The notes: generated by a model not told the origin, from the sequence alone. Numbered from the stretch's first letter, positions 46,401 through 57,533 are shown. The stretch: 64,000 bases of DNA from Lepidodermella squamata (GCA_047495785.1 JBLDXI010000017.1:3410001-3474000); one strand, 5' to 3'. Numbers and translations are program-made.

Positions 46401-46483
46401 TCCCACGATGATGTATGGGCAATGAAAAAGGTTAAAATCAAAGCGGTCACATGCGAACATTCACCAAGTAACACAGTTATCAT
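43419..46483 (-). CDS. Large ankyrin-repeat protein with N-terminal hydrophobic segment
   Basis: Six exons on the - strand, 46147-46483, 45529-46044, 44828-45418, 44600-44767, 43897-44061 and 43419-43840; 732 residues, almost wholly ankyrin repeats (roughly 18-20). Typical units are DWLHQTPLHLASKFNRFDIV, RDRSGRSPLHNAAIYGHVEI and YRGQTALHFAAMNGHLNIAI. Every intron is phase 1 and falls in the repeat register (G|G or similar), so the exons are interchangeable. Residues about 12-26 (VTALILTFFIAHTSS) look like a signal peptide, so the protein may be secreted or membrane-inserted, which is unusual for ankyrin proteins. The ATG directly follows TATATCTAG, so it might instead begin an internal exon. 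Exons 3 and 6 share a homologous block (ANPNALDSSGCDAPLFALV / ANPNALDIEGCNSPLFLLV). Binding partner unknown. Confidence 0.85.
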
Positions 46484-47356
46484 CTAGATATAGGCAACAA
46501 ATGGAAAATTCACGTGCTATTTTTGCAAAGTCGAAGTAGAAATTGTATAATATAAGCTATCCATGCGCTCAAATTTTCAAATGATAACGAATTTCTGGAA
46601 GTTTACAGCTATATGTATATCAGCTTAAACTGTCATGAGACTTTTCTTCCCGTGTGGGCATTCTGTTGGAACAGTTTAAAGCGTGCAGCGAATCATCGGT
46701 GTTGGACAAAATGTGCGCAAAATTAAGGTAGAAAGCAGCATGACGTAAAAAAATTGAATGGAAGGATATGAAATTCCCACTGGGGTGTCTTTACATAAGT
46801 AAAGTGAAATGATGCTAAGGAACAAGAGAGGAAGACTGAAAACAGAAGGATGAAGTTTATGCGAGAGCACCAAGGGATGAAATACGAAAAAAATAGCGCA
46901 CACGGGCCGCCCGCCCGCTTCTTGTTTTGGCGCAGGTGAACAGCTGCTGTCCACTAAGGCTTTATTATTTTGGCCTCTCTCTTTGTTGTTTGTACATCCT
47001 AAAGCAGTCGAGCGTGAACTCGTAACGAGTAGTGTATGTCTGCCCGGAGAAACTACACTGGCAATTCGCTATTAGATAGCACTTTTATTTGCTTATCGCG
47101 CCATTTATATTTATAGGCACTTGAGCGGGTCAACAGCCGATTTAGAATGAGACATTGCGAAAGATTCGTTGCACTGCAACAAGTCTTGCGTCACTTTTTC
47201 AGCCCAGCGTTGAGCTTCCAATCAGATACTAAACTATATTACAAAATTGACTGCCACAAGGTAGACTCAATCGTTTTAGAAATAACTCGAACAAGAAAAA
47301 GAAGCAAGAAGAAGCCGGGAATAAAAGTTGCGCTGAAACAAACACCTTTTTAGATA
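46484..47356. other. Intergenic region, no gene supported
   Basis: Short open frames only; none resembles a protein. Confidence 0.45.
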
Positions 47357-47647
47357 TCATTTTGTATTCTGTGGTCTGCCATTGTTCAAGGCGTAAAAAC
47401 TCGTGCTAGCGTTTATCGCGTGTGTTCTATTTTCATGTTCCGCCGTTTTTGTTAAATATTTTTCGGCGGCTTTTATACTGCTGCCGAATATGCGGAAGTT
47501 GACGCCGTTCTCGTGCCTCTCAATTTTGTTTCGTGTTTTTGTTACGAATTCTTTACTCTTTAAAGAATCGCGTTTTGTTTGTTCTTTGCATTGTCTTCGC
47601 CGGTCTAAGGGTGTGTTGCAAGTCGATAGTGAAATACGCAGAGCCAT
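47357..47647 (-). CDS. Possible small hypothetical protein
   Basis: Single-exon frame of 96 residues from ATG 47647: hydrophilic, Lys/Arg/Asn-rich (SLKSKEFVTKTRNKIERHEN). The opposite strand is also open, with a hydrophobic product, so the coding strand is uncertain. No family recognised. Confidence 0.2.
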   Translation of the reverse strand: MALRISLSTCNTPLDRRRQCKEQTKRDSLKSKEFVTKTRNKIERHENGVNFRIFGSSIKAAEKYLTKTAEHENRTHAINASTSFYALNNGRPQNTK

Positions 47648-48060
47648 GGACTCATTAACTTCCTTGTCAGGTGCCAGCAAATAGCGTGCTTGCTTTCCTT
47701 AATATAAAAAGCCACGGTGGCTTAGAACCAAGTTTTTTCACGCTGATATTTTCAATCACACTAGGACCGTCGTTTTGATGCCAGACTTGGTGATTGCGCT
47801 GAAGAATTATTGTTATTCAAGGGCCAGGCCGCCGAGTTTTACCCAACGAATCAACCAAAAATTTAGATTTTTTTGCCGTTCATACCATGCATAGAACTCT
47901 TCGAGCTTCGAGCTATGGAAAAACGCCGTTGTCCATTTTTCAAAATTCGATTCCAGCACCGAGAAAGAAAACTACATAGAACATGCACTTTTCAATGAAA
48001 CCGCGCGAATCAAAATCGTGTCCATGAATTCCTTGGTCACTTTGCGGACTGGTGAAGGAG

Positions 48061-48648
48061 TCACAAGCTTATGAAATCATTTTCAGAAAAAATAATAAGA
48101 AAAAATAAAGGAATTAACAGGAGCAGAAGAATCGCTAAGGTGCTTTTGGCTGAGGCGGTACAGTAGGGCATGGAATGCGATAGCCCACTGCAGCGGATTA
48201 TCTTTCGATCGCGCCGCCATTTAGGCTCGATTTCTTGAATCACTCCTCTTGAACGGCGAAGTCCGGCCGTAATGTGACGACTGCTTGCGACCCGGCGCCA
48301 GCTATTCCGCAAAAGTACCGGCCAAAATGTCAGTAGTTCCTCAAACTCGCAGCCACCGTCGCGTCTACTACTCCAAAGTCACTGTCAAAGCCGAAGTAAA
48401 CTTGGAGGAATAGTAACTCAAAGAACATATTTTTTGGGAAATCTAAGTTTAGAGAGTGCACTTCCCTTACCCAAATGAAAATTGGTAACAAACTACTGAT
48501 TCCCAGAATAATCATTTGCTTTTGCGACGCCTGTGGTTTTAATTTCGCCGGAGTCGCATGAGTCGCTGGCAGTCGATGCGCGACGCGGCGACGGGTGCGA
48601 GTGCGAGGTGCGCCATTTTCTGCGCCGCCAGCCCTCGGTCTCGTTCAT
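48061..48648 (-). CDS. Possible tail-anchored protein, family unknown
   Basis: Two exons, 48497-48648 and 48061-48367, phase 2; 152 residues. The first is Ser/Arg-rich (SHSHPSPRRASTASDS). The second is basic and ends in a strong C-terminal hydrophobic segment (STLAILLLLLIPLFFLIIFS) followed by only eight residues, as in tail-anchored proteins. A competing donor (GTAAGG at about 48470) would follow a different frame. The start could be 24 nt further upstream. The + strand is also open here. Confidence 0.4.
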
Positions 48649-49133
48649 CGACCACGTCACCACATTACACATGCGCCCGTCATCGTTCACGGCGGCAACA
48701 GCGGCGCACGCGTTCGACGCTGCTGAACAACCGAAGCTGATGATGATTCGACTGAGGCGTAGTGAGCAGCCTGTTGAGCGCGGTGGAAGGGCGCGAGTCT
48801 GGCGGCTAAGGCGGCTGTTATTGAGACGGCGTGTTTCTTTTATGGTTGCGGTGACAGCAAACAGCCGCAAAACAGCAAGAAACTGTTCTCTTGCGGCCTC
48901 GCAATGTGTAGTAAAAAATGGCCCCGCTATAACGCAGCAGTCGAGATGATTCATGCTCTACGGAGCGTCGTGTCGATAAACTGCCATTTTTGTTACTGTG
49001 ATTACAAAGGTGGTGGGTGACTAATTCACAGCCAAGTACCGTAGTAAACTGGAGTGTGCAAATAACAATGCACAAGTTCGTGAGGAAACTAAACAGAATG
49101 AACACACACATTCATATAACGTGGCATCAGCTC

Positions 49134-49205
49134 GGCTCAGTAGCTTAGTGGTAGAGCGTCTGTCTCGTAAACAGAAGATCGCGGGTTCAATTCCCGCCTG
49201 GGCCT
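49134..49205 (+). tRNA. tRNA-Thr (CGT anticodon)
   Basis: 72-nt cloverleaf. Acceptor GGCTCAG pairs with CTGGGCC (one G-T pair). The D arm is GCTTAGTGGTAGAGC; anticodon stem TCTGT/ACAGA encloses loop CTCGTAA with anticodon CGT; T stem GCGGG/CCCGC encloses TTCAATT, then discriminator T. No intron. Pol III terminator T-runs begin about 13 nt downstream. The A-box (TAGCTTAGTGG) and B-box (GGGTTCAATTC) match the internal promoter. Confidence 0.97.
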
Positions 49206-49343
49206 GGTTAACATCAGTTTTATGTTGTTTTTTTTTTATTTTTTTTCTTTCTCTTCACAACCCATCGGAAATTCACAAAGCCAGTCTCAAGCGCAGAAAC
49301 CAACAATCATTTTATTGCGAAATAAAATCGGCATGAAAAAAGG

Positions 49344-50062
49344 TTATTTTCGAATCCCAGATTCTTGAAATAATTTAACAACATCTCTCCGCATGGTATT
49401 GTAAGCCAAAGAATAAGGCGTATCTCCATTGCGATCAACCGCCTTAACATCAGCACCTCGCTTCAGCAACAATTTCACAACCGCCACTCGGTCATTCCAG
49501 GCCGCGGCGTGTGACCCATGACATTCGGAATATTAAGGAGGTCAGGTTTTGAATCGAGTGAAACAGCTACAATCGGTTCATAGCCAAGAGAAGACGCTAG
49601 ATGAACGCCGTTAGACGCACGTTCCGAGTCTTTCGCCTCAATATTGGCTCCTTTGCTAAGCAAAAATTCAACAATACTCAATTGACCAGACATCGCCGCG
49701 ACTAGTAGAGCAGTTCGGCCAAACTTGTCAGCTTTTTCTAAATTAGCACCATTTTTAACAAGCATTTCCGCACATCGAATTTGCCCGTTTGTCGCAGCTA
49801 CGATCAACGCTGTTTCCCCGGCTCGGTTTAACATGTCGAGATCGGTGCCGGCTTTTATCAGCATTTCTAAAACTGGTAATTGACCACTAGCAACTGCCAG
49901 ATGAACGGCAGTATGGCCCCAACGGCTGCCGTCATGCGCTTTGAGCAGTTCGGCTTTATTAGGCTGGCTTAGCAGTTCACGAATCGATTGCAAGTTACCG
50001 CTTCGAATGGCGAGATGCAACGCCCCATGGTTATTTGCGTTGACTTTAATCGTCGAGGCACC
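49344..50062 (-). CDS. Second ankyrin-repeat protein (5' end missing, one frameshift)
   Basis: A long exon after an acceptor CTTCTTGCTCTAG (exon start 50062) reads about seven ankyrin repeats, for example LNRAGETALIVAATNGQIRC and KFGRTALLVAAMSGQLSIV. Near 49509-49512 the frame must shift by -1: one frame gives NVMGHT and the next continues AAAWNDRVAVVKLLLKRGAD to TAA 49344-49346, which together form a normal repeat. One missing base after CACAC explains this; no intron of realistic size fits. An upstream exon with the start codon was not found. Its repeats differ from those of the gene at 43419-46483. May be a gene with an assembly error or a young pseudogene. Confidence 0.6.
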
Positions 50063-50177
50063 CTAGAGCAAGAAGACGAGGTCGAATTATTACTTTCAAT
50101 AAGAAATAAAAAAACAGCTTTTAATTTCAAGGATTTCCCATTAGCTCTAGAATTAGCAGTAATATTCCTCAGACCTT

Positions 50178-50900
50178 GAATTAAATGATACAGATAGGAA
50201 AAGGCGACCGAAGCAACCAAGAAACTTTAGTATATTTTTGGGATAATAAACAAAAATTGGGATTCGAAGACTTAAACCGATCATTACATCGAATTCGAGA
50301 CAAGCTTGAGCCGAAGCGACCTACAAGGTCACAGCATGGTTCACATTGCTGACAAGCCCCGATAAGAAAACGATGAAATATATGCGAAATCAGCGCGGCG
50401 ATTTGGTGGTACGTCATCACGAAATCGTCCTCGACATTCGCAAACCAGGCGCCTCCGTGGTTTTCGCAACAGACGCCGACCTAATTCGACTCGCTTATAG
50501 CGAGCGTTGGCTTGTAGATGGTACTTTTAAGTGCGTTCCCGCGATTTTTTATCAACTTGACACTTTTCTATCACTGGTTGACAACAACAAATTCGCAGTT
50601 CATGGCGGCTTTGTGATTATGACCAACAATTTTTCGTTTACTTTGAAACTTTCTGGTTTCGCAGTGGCGCTGTTCAGGGCTTCGAAAAGCGAAACAATAA
50701 CTTTGCTGAGGGAAGTAACAATAAAATGAACAAAAATTCAAGGTTCCAGTTTTTGCAATCTTATGCTGGAACCAGAAGCAGAAACTCGCGCTGCTCTTGA
50801 CCAAATCAAAGTGAAGAACTACAAGGCGCCAGCAAACCGTGTCTATCAGCGGCTCAACGAACGCTTTCGAGCCTATTTCAAAGACTCGGCGGATGGGCTT
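50178..50900 (+). mobile_element. Decayed MULE transposase
   Basis: A frame from 50376 contains HHEIVLDIRKPG, then LAYSERWLVDGTFKCVPAIF and YQLDTFL, the signature of the MULE transposase core with its first catalytic Asp (VDGTF), usually preceded by a FLYWCH-type zinc finger. Immediately upstream another frame (50178-50352) is open with YFWDNKQKLGFEDL. Downstream VPVFAIL followed by EPEAETRAALDQIK and VYQRLNERFRAYFKD is in shifted frames. Several frame breaks show the copy is inactive. Confidence 0.6.
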
Positions 50901-51795
50901 TAAGCAATAATACAACAACAACGAAGCTGCCCAAAAAAGTTTAAGAGCGGAACCCTGGCGCGGTCGCTCACTGATCTAGTTCAATAGCCATCGACCGACA
51001 TTGCCTAATGAACTACGACATGTACCTACTAACAATCTGGTATTTTCAAAGATTCAACTTTAAACTGTTCTAGTATTTTAGGACAAATCGGGCTGAAATA
51101 TCCACCTCAAGATAATCCCCCTGCTGAGCTTGCTCAAGAACCACGGACTCATGGAAATATCCAGCGTACATCCAAATGTTAACCGATATTGTGCTTCGCT
51201 GAAGGTGGCTGCAATTTTACATCGATTAAGAGAGAAAAAATGGCGAAAAACGGCCGCGGCGGAAGGCTCGAACGCGAAGATGAACAAGCGCGCCAAGTCC
51301 TACCATATAAATGCACGGCGGTTGATCGAATTATTTTTTGGGATGACAAACCGCAGGCGGCTGCCAAGGTCAACTTACAATGACTAGTTCGCTTGCTTCG
51401 TCCTATAGAGTAACTTATCTCGCGGCACATATAGCGCATAGCGAAGATTGAAACTATTGAGTGTAGGCGATTGCTGTGTTTGTTTTGTTATTTTTTTAAA
51501 CTTAACAATGAAACCACTCTCGAATTTTCACACTAAGAAAACCAAAGGATGCGCCCGCCTCAAATTAACCGTCATAATGTTTGATGTGCGTTGATAAAAT
51601 TGCCCCTATAGCTCAAAGGCGAAACCAATGATGCTATCACAAGAAATGTGAGTAATACTTGTTGGTTCTTCTCCATTTCCCCGAAATTTACTGGCTCAAT
51701 TGACTGTTTCAGCCAAACATCTTTCCGCAGTGAGTTCAATGACTCTTAATTTCTCGGTATATCTCTTAATTTGCAAGCGTTCAAAATAAGTCTAC
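50901..51795. other. Gene-poor stretch
   Basis: Contains short open frames on both strands around 51130-51440 that may be further MULE debris. Nothing recognised. Confidence 0.35.
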
Positions 51796-51909
51796 CTGGC
51801 TGCAAACTCCGTCGCCGTCCTTTCGGCTGCATGTTCCTTCAGTTTCTGCTCGGCAGAGCGCGACAACCGACAGAATGCCAACAAGAAGCAGCCTATTATC
51901 AAGCGTCAT
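51796..51909 (-). CDS. Possible first exon of a small secreted protein
   Basis: An ATG at 51909 starts MTLDNRLLLVGILSVVALCR, a good signal peptide, followed by a Cys-containing stretch GTCSRKDGDGVCSQ and a donor GTAGAC. The next exon may start at 51611 after TTGAGCTATAG, giving a total of about 62 residues, but that join is weak. Confidence 0.3.
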
Positions 51910-52580
51910 TGTTGCGCTAATAAGAACCTGTGTTGCCTAAAGGGTAGGTAAAACAATGACACAACATGATAACAAAACCGTATTCCCGATCAAAAATTTT
52001 ACTTCTCAACAACCATGTGTTTCGTTATTCAGGCTCATCTTATTATGGCTTCTTTATAATTTCTTCATTGGAATTTATAAACAAAATGGGAGGACAAGGA
52101 CGGAAATATCATATTACATATACAGAGAGAAAGGATAAGATGCAAGAATGGCGGCGGAACTGAATTCCTAAAAGATCACATCAGGTCAAAACTTCAAATG
52201 GTGTCTATGTACAAAAAGCCATATTATCTTTCTCTGTAAAATTTGATTTCCTCCGACTCAAAATCTATTCATTATAAGCGTATTTTCCATAAAGCAACAA
52301 GTGCAAAGAAATTTGAAGATTGCTTTTTAGCGAAATAAATCACTAGCTTTTCTTATTGTCTCTTCATCATAAAATAGAATAGTAGTAAGCTAACAATGTC
52401 GTAAGAAATCGAGAAAAACGAGCTGTCGTTAGAGTGCAACAATTTCGCAAAAAAGCAGCATCCTGCATAACTGGACTGGAGCCCACAACTCTAACAAAAA
52501 AAATTGCGATATAACTTTAGATGTGATAATATTATTAGCGATAAAAGAACGTTCGGCTTTAGAAAAATGATGATTAAACG
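51910..52580. other. Intergenic region, no gene supported
   Basis: AT-rich; nothing recognised. Confidence 0.4.
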
Positions 52581-54334
52581 CTAAGAATTATTAGAACGAG
52601 GTCGAGAAAAGACGTAGTCTTCTGGAGCGAGGGCGCTGGTCGCCATGATTGAATCTGAAATCAAAGCACCAGTAAAACATATACGACGTGAAATCTGGAT
52701 AATTTACCGAGCAACCAGTTTGGAGGCACAACAAATGAAGTAACACTGGAAGATGGCTTCACTTTTTCGCCACTTTTTTGAGCAATGATGATTCGCGCTT
52801 CGTTGGCCGAGCGCACAAGACGACCGGCACACAAGCGAACGAGTTGCACGACGTCGTGTTGCTTAGGTTTCACCAAATCCGGCGAAACGAAAATGCCACC
52901 CGAGCCGTGTAAAATAGGCAAAATACATGAAAGACCAATGGCGCCACCGGACGCCGCGTTCGATTCATCTTCGTCTTCATTGGTCGGCGAAATACGCTTT
53001 CCACGACGAGATCCGCTAACTTCTTCACTAGACTTAGCACTCTGCGCTTCTAGTCTTGATATCCTAGTCGCCTAAACGAACAAAGGGCTCAATAAAAATG
53101 AATTAACTATGCTGCATTTCTACTAACCCTGCAATGAGGGAAAAATGAGACGGCTTCAAATTCCTCTTCTGATAGCCAGTGACCAGCATCGACGGAGGCT
53201 GAGACCCATTCCGCTGAAACAATCCAGCAACCCCGGCAGACAGCTCTCAAGACGTTGAGAGTCCGTCGAGCGGCGCCGCAAATGAGATGCGTTGTAGTTC
53301 GTGAGACTTCTTCTTGAATCGTAAAACCGCCTAGTTTTGCAACCGCTTCTCGCACGAATTCTTGCTCATCGTCGTGAAGACTGGTAGTAACAATAACACC
53401 GCGACTGCGGTAAGATTCGGCGTTCGATATGGAAGTGCCTAGATTGCCGATCGTCCGTCGCCTCTTGATTGCAGCAGCTTTTTGCTGCTTAGGCTGAGTG
53501 TCGATGGTGGGTTCCTCGACCGAGCGTTTGCGAGATTCGTTCAGAAAATCGCCGAAAGACGGCCGAGAGACGAAGCTGCTATTTGCCGTAACACCTGATC
53601 GCCGCTCGCCGGAGATGTCAGACGCCGATGGAAATTTATGCCTCTCCATTTCTCGATCGATACGCTCAAGTCGTTCCTTGGCCATCTCAAATATTTCTTT
53701 TTTCTTCTCACCGATGCTCTTTATTTTTTGCTCGATACGAGGCGAGGTCTCTTTAGCCATTTTGTCCATATCTTCTTTAATAAAATTCAACCGTGTAACT
53801 AATCGCTTGCAATCGTAGATATCCCTCGTTGTAATCGAAGATTGCAATAATTCGGGATAGCGTGGATCCGGTGGTAATTCTGGCTGATTAGCTTCATCTG
53901 CACTTGGCGAAGAAGACGAGGAGTCTGGCGGTGGCGATTCTTTAGGCGTATCACAATTCTTTTGCTTAAAGAGGGCGTCAATGCGGTCTTGGACAGTTAT
54001 TAGACGACCATTGGCATCCACCCATCCTTCTTTTTTGTCGATGTCATGTCCGACTTTGAATTTCTCGTAATTTCGGCGGACTCTCTTTGGTTTAGCAGAA
54101 CCAGACTTCTTATTTTCGCTGGTATTGGCAGATACGTTTGCACTTATGTCGGCAACAGCGCTAATTTTGGTTGATTCATGTAAGGGCGGAGAGAGCATTA
54201 TTGGTATACTGCTGTTCATTTGAGGCGGAGGCTTTTTAGCTTTGCCTTTGAGAACCCTGCATACATATTGTATTAATAGAACTCGTAAAGAATTCATGAT
54301 CCGAGACTTACGGTGTTTTGAAGGTGCTAGTCAT
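52581..54334 (-). CDS. MCPH1: Microcephalin-like protein with tandem C-terminal BRCT domains
   Basis: Four exons, 54312-54334, 53128-54256, 52708-53071 and 52581-52654; 529 residues. The first BRCT of the pair (about residues 295-375) has TTHLICGAARRTLNVLRAV and WIVSAEWVSASVDAGHWL; the second (about 430-525) has GGIFVSPDLVKPKQHDVVQL and VVPPNWLLDSIM, closely resembling microcephalin, whose final BRCT ends in W-[IL]-L-D-S-I followed by APE[DN]Y. Before them is a polar, partly helical region with basic runs (SAKPKRVRRNYEKF, KRRRTIG). By family, the tandem BRCT pair binds phospho-H2AX and acts in DNA damage and chromosome condensation. The N-terminal BRCT1 of vertebrate MCPH1 is not present; the first exon encodes only seven residues. 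Confidence 0.85.
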
Positions 54335-54961
54335 AGCCGGGGGGCCAAGACCAATAAATAATAGCCTATGTAAAAATTTAGCGATTTAAAATTTAAGATA
54401 TGCAAAAGTAACGAATATGATGCGTGATATGATATAGGGCCTCCAACGAAAACCCGTGTTTACACAAATCAAGCGCCAATAGTAATCAAAAAGCGATCGT
54501 GAAGAGCTTCCCGTTTAGCCGAATGGCTAATCACGAAACAGCAAGATTCAAGATTCAAGATCCTAAAACATAAAACATCCCAGTCCCCAGCACTCAGAAC
54601 ATCTTTCAGATATAGGAGTGCAGATAAGTATGCCGAGGAACCGCGAAGTGGATGTCACAAAACAGAAAAAGGATCGTAGTAGTCCAGTATCCATTTCCAT
54701 CAGAGAGAAACAGCAACTTGTTATCACGTCACGTGCTCATGAATAACTGCCCAGTTTAAAGTAGTAGTGAAGTAGAGAAACGACCATCATAGCTGTGGTC
54801 ATGACGAACATGGATAGCGCTATTGATGCTTGCAAGTTCTTTAGACAACAGCTTTGGTAGGGTAACAGGTAACACGCGCTCGACCAAGATACTTCTTTTG
54901 ACCACATTATTTTGCCCAGCGTTAAGCTAAAGATAACTTTAGAAAATTCAAATGAGATTAT
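54335..54961. other. Intergenic region
   Basis: No gene recognised. A - strand frame at 54737-55114 is discussed under rejected items. Confidence 0.35.
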
Positions 54962-55021
54962 TTGAACATTTGGTGGACCATGGGCCATCCTACGCACTAC
55001 AAAATCTGTGCAAAAGCTGAG

Positions 55022-55165
55022 ATGTCTAACCGCAAGAAACGAGAACAGAGAGGTCAAGCCCACGCATTTCGCGCTACGCCCCCATCGATTGTTTTCAAAC
55101 CTGAAACCGTGCAAAAAGCGGGTGAAGCCAACTCAGTCAAGGTCAATAAAAATAAAAAATCATAA
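55022..55165 (+). CDS. Possible small basic protein
   Basis: The frame from ATG 55022 (or 54962) gives a 47-residue Lys/Arg-rich product beginning MSNRKKREQRG and ending NSVKVNKNKKS. Composition looks protein-like, but it overlaps an open frame on the other strand and no family is recognised. It may be the last exon of a larger gene. Confidence 0.25.
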   Translation: MSNRKKREQRGQAHAFRATPPSIVFKPETVQKAGEANSVKVNKNKKS

Positions 55166-56363
55166 ATCGTTAGTAACAAAATAATTTTCAACATCAATAA
55201 TGAATAGATTTCATTAAAATGATTGACTTGCTCGCGCCAGTTGATTTCAACGAGAGACGCCCTTAGGGTTTGGAGCTTAGGAAGTTCTCGTCAAACATGC
55301 AATTCAACTTTGAGCGCCCGACTTTTGATTTTTCAATTTTCATCAAACTAGCCAGTCTACCCGTAATTCCCCGCTATTTGCCGGGGCTGGTCAGACCAAG
55401 GAGATGGCGGTTCAATATCAAGTAGCCTTGAATCGTTGATTGAATAACTCAGAACTCTATGGCAAATTTTTACTGGGCTGGGCCGGACCTCTCCGGCCAA
55501 AGTCTTCGCCAGAGAATTACCACTGCGCTCGCTGACATCACCGCTCACAGCCGTTTACAAAGGCCACGCACGAGTAAGTGAAATTCTTAGGCACTAAGCA
55601 ATCTCGAAGGAACCGGTTAGTACAGCCCAGCCTATAGCCTTGTTTGTTTCGACCGAGGACCGAGGATCTCACTAGGGCATGGGGCATGCTAGGTCCTCCG
55701 TTGTGAGTTGTTAGTACCGAGTTATCGATTGTTACTCGTCTTGTCTGTTCAGTATTGAGCTTGTCGAGAAGCAAAGCGTCAATGGGGTGCCATTTGCTCT
55801 CGGGTCAATTCTTTTCAGAGCAAAATCTTGATCAGGTGAACAACTTGGCTTGACGCAGCTAATGATTGAAACTTAGATTTTCACTTTAGAATTTAGAAAT
55901 TTAATTTGGGCTTAAGGATCGCCTTCAATCCGACATCAGCCGGTTGAGTGACTGGTTAGCAGCAAATAGCTTACTAGTCAATGGGAAAAGTCATAGATGA
56001 TAATAATAGCCACTGATCCCGATGCACTTCCCCCAGACATCTGCATCAAAATCGAAAATACGAGAGTCCAAATCACCAAAATCCTGGGCTACATTGTTTA
56101 CAACAAACCCTTGCACACCGAGGAGCTGAAACATGTGGGCAACAACACCAGGGGTGGTCTCTTTCTAAAATTCGCGAAAAACCCTCAACCTTTGGAAGCT
56201 GTGAACACAAAACAAACTTTAACATGAAAGAATGGCTCAATTTTGCATAATTCTGCTCCTTGCGTTACTCCGCATTATTCCGATAAAAAAGATCATCGAA
56301 TAGCTAAAAAAGAGCATCGAAACTTTGCTAACGTAGTCTGATTGGACAAAAACTTGACCATTT
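55166..56363. other. Intergenic region, no gene firmly supported
   Basis: A + strand frame of 76 codons at 55997-56227 (ending LFLKFAKNPQPLEAVNTKQT) could be a mobile-element fragment but shows no diagnostic motif. Confidence 0.35.
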
Positions 56364-57131
56364 TTACTTCGTAAAAACAAAAAGCAAGTAAGCGATGAAA
56401 CCGACTATCAAAGTAGCAATGCAAATTGCACGGTCGTCGATGACAACGCCTCCGATGACACAGGGCTGTGAGATTTTCACATGAACGGCTCTATTAGGAA
56501 TAACTTCAACCTTGCGATTAACAGCGTCGCACAACTCAATGTCATCCTTGCAAAACTGCAGCAATACACGACAGAATCGCTTCGCAAAATCCATCGATGC
56601 GTCTTTCTTGTGGTTTGTGAAAAATTTGGGAGTGGCTTCAAGTGCTGCCAGTTCCAACGCATAACGCGACATGTTGCTGTAGCGTCCGATGTAGAAGAGA
56701 GCGTTCAATTTCGGAAAAACGTCACCGAACGCGACAGCTCTGCACGAGGCTTGCAACTGAGCGCCGGCCGCACCGCCACTGGGCCTCAATGATTCGAACA
56801 GCTCGTAGACCAGCATTTTCGTTCGGCAGTGGATATGAAACCTGCGATAAATCATTAAAAAACCGAAGTATCATCAAAATGTCACAAACGGATCACAGTG
56901 CGGAAACGGCTTCTCCTCGAAACTGCCTGCGTCCAGTTGGCTTTCTTTTGAGCAGCACAAAACCACAGCTTTGTAGTCGCGATCGACCCCAATATAGACA
57001 TCGTAGAATTCCGCAATGTCTAGTTGTAGGATGCTGTTAATTACCGCTCGATTTTTCTTTTGAAACGCCGACACCAGTGCAGCTCTTTCATCGCCATAAG
57101 TGGTGGAGTTCATCGAGTAACAGCGTATCAT
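56364..57131 (-). CDS. Tail-anchored orphan protein
   Basis: Two exons, 56890-57131 and 56364-56841, phase 2 across a 48-nt intron; 239 residues. The N-terminal half has alternating hydrophobic strands and helices (FYDVYIGVDRDYKAVVLCC). The C-terminus has a single hydrophobic segment, AICIATLIVGFIAYLLFVF, followed by only TK, the layout of a tail-anchored ER or vesicle protein. I considered longin/SEC22-type trafficking proteins, but no motif confirms it. An alternative start is the second in-frame Met six codons later. Confidence 0.6.
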
Positions 57132-57533
57132 CAGCAGCTGGGGCGAGAATCTTCATAACTGCACTGTAGAACACAGAATGTGAAACCGCTAGGCAATAAT
57201 TCATCATTTAGGGCGGTTTCAGGTTAAGCATACATATATCTTCATCTTGACATCAGCGTCATTTATAAGCGTTTATACTTGAATTAATCGCAACGTTGAA
57301 TTGCGCTAATACACTGAGGATAATGTCCTCTTATTGCAGAGTGTATACGCATGAAGGTATGAGCAGCCTGTCATTATTCTTCTGTAATGTTCCATAGAGG
57401 CCTAGTTTTTATAGCATTTTTATTCGGGATCAAATTGGCAAGAGTAAAACAATGGTGCGTTGCTGATTACGGTTGAATGGATCGGTAAAAAATGTAGGTA
57501 TCTGAGTCAGTTCACCGCATTGTAGAATATTTA
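57132..57533. other. Intergenic region
   Basis: No gene seen. The AChBP-like 3' end lies at the right edge. Confidence 0.45.

Noticed and set aside
48533-48949. + strand open frame of 138 codons
   Set aside because: High Arg/Ser content opposite a spliced - strand model with a C-terminal anchor; no family match.
49121-49336. + strand open frame across the tRNA
   Set aside because: It translates the tRNA gene and its T-rich terminator.
50140-50155. 16-nt match to the antisense of a conserved 18S rRNA stretch (ATTAGCTCTAGAATTA)
   Set aside because: Similarity stops on both sides, so a chance match or tiny fragment, not an rRNA gene.
54737-55114. - strand open frame of 125 codons with a hydrophobic end
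   Set aside because: It overlaps a + strand basic frame, has no homology, and I see no splice or poly(A) context; left uncalled.
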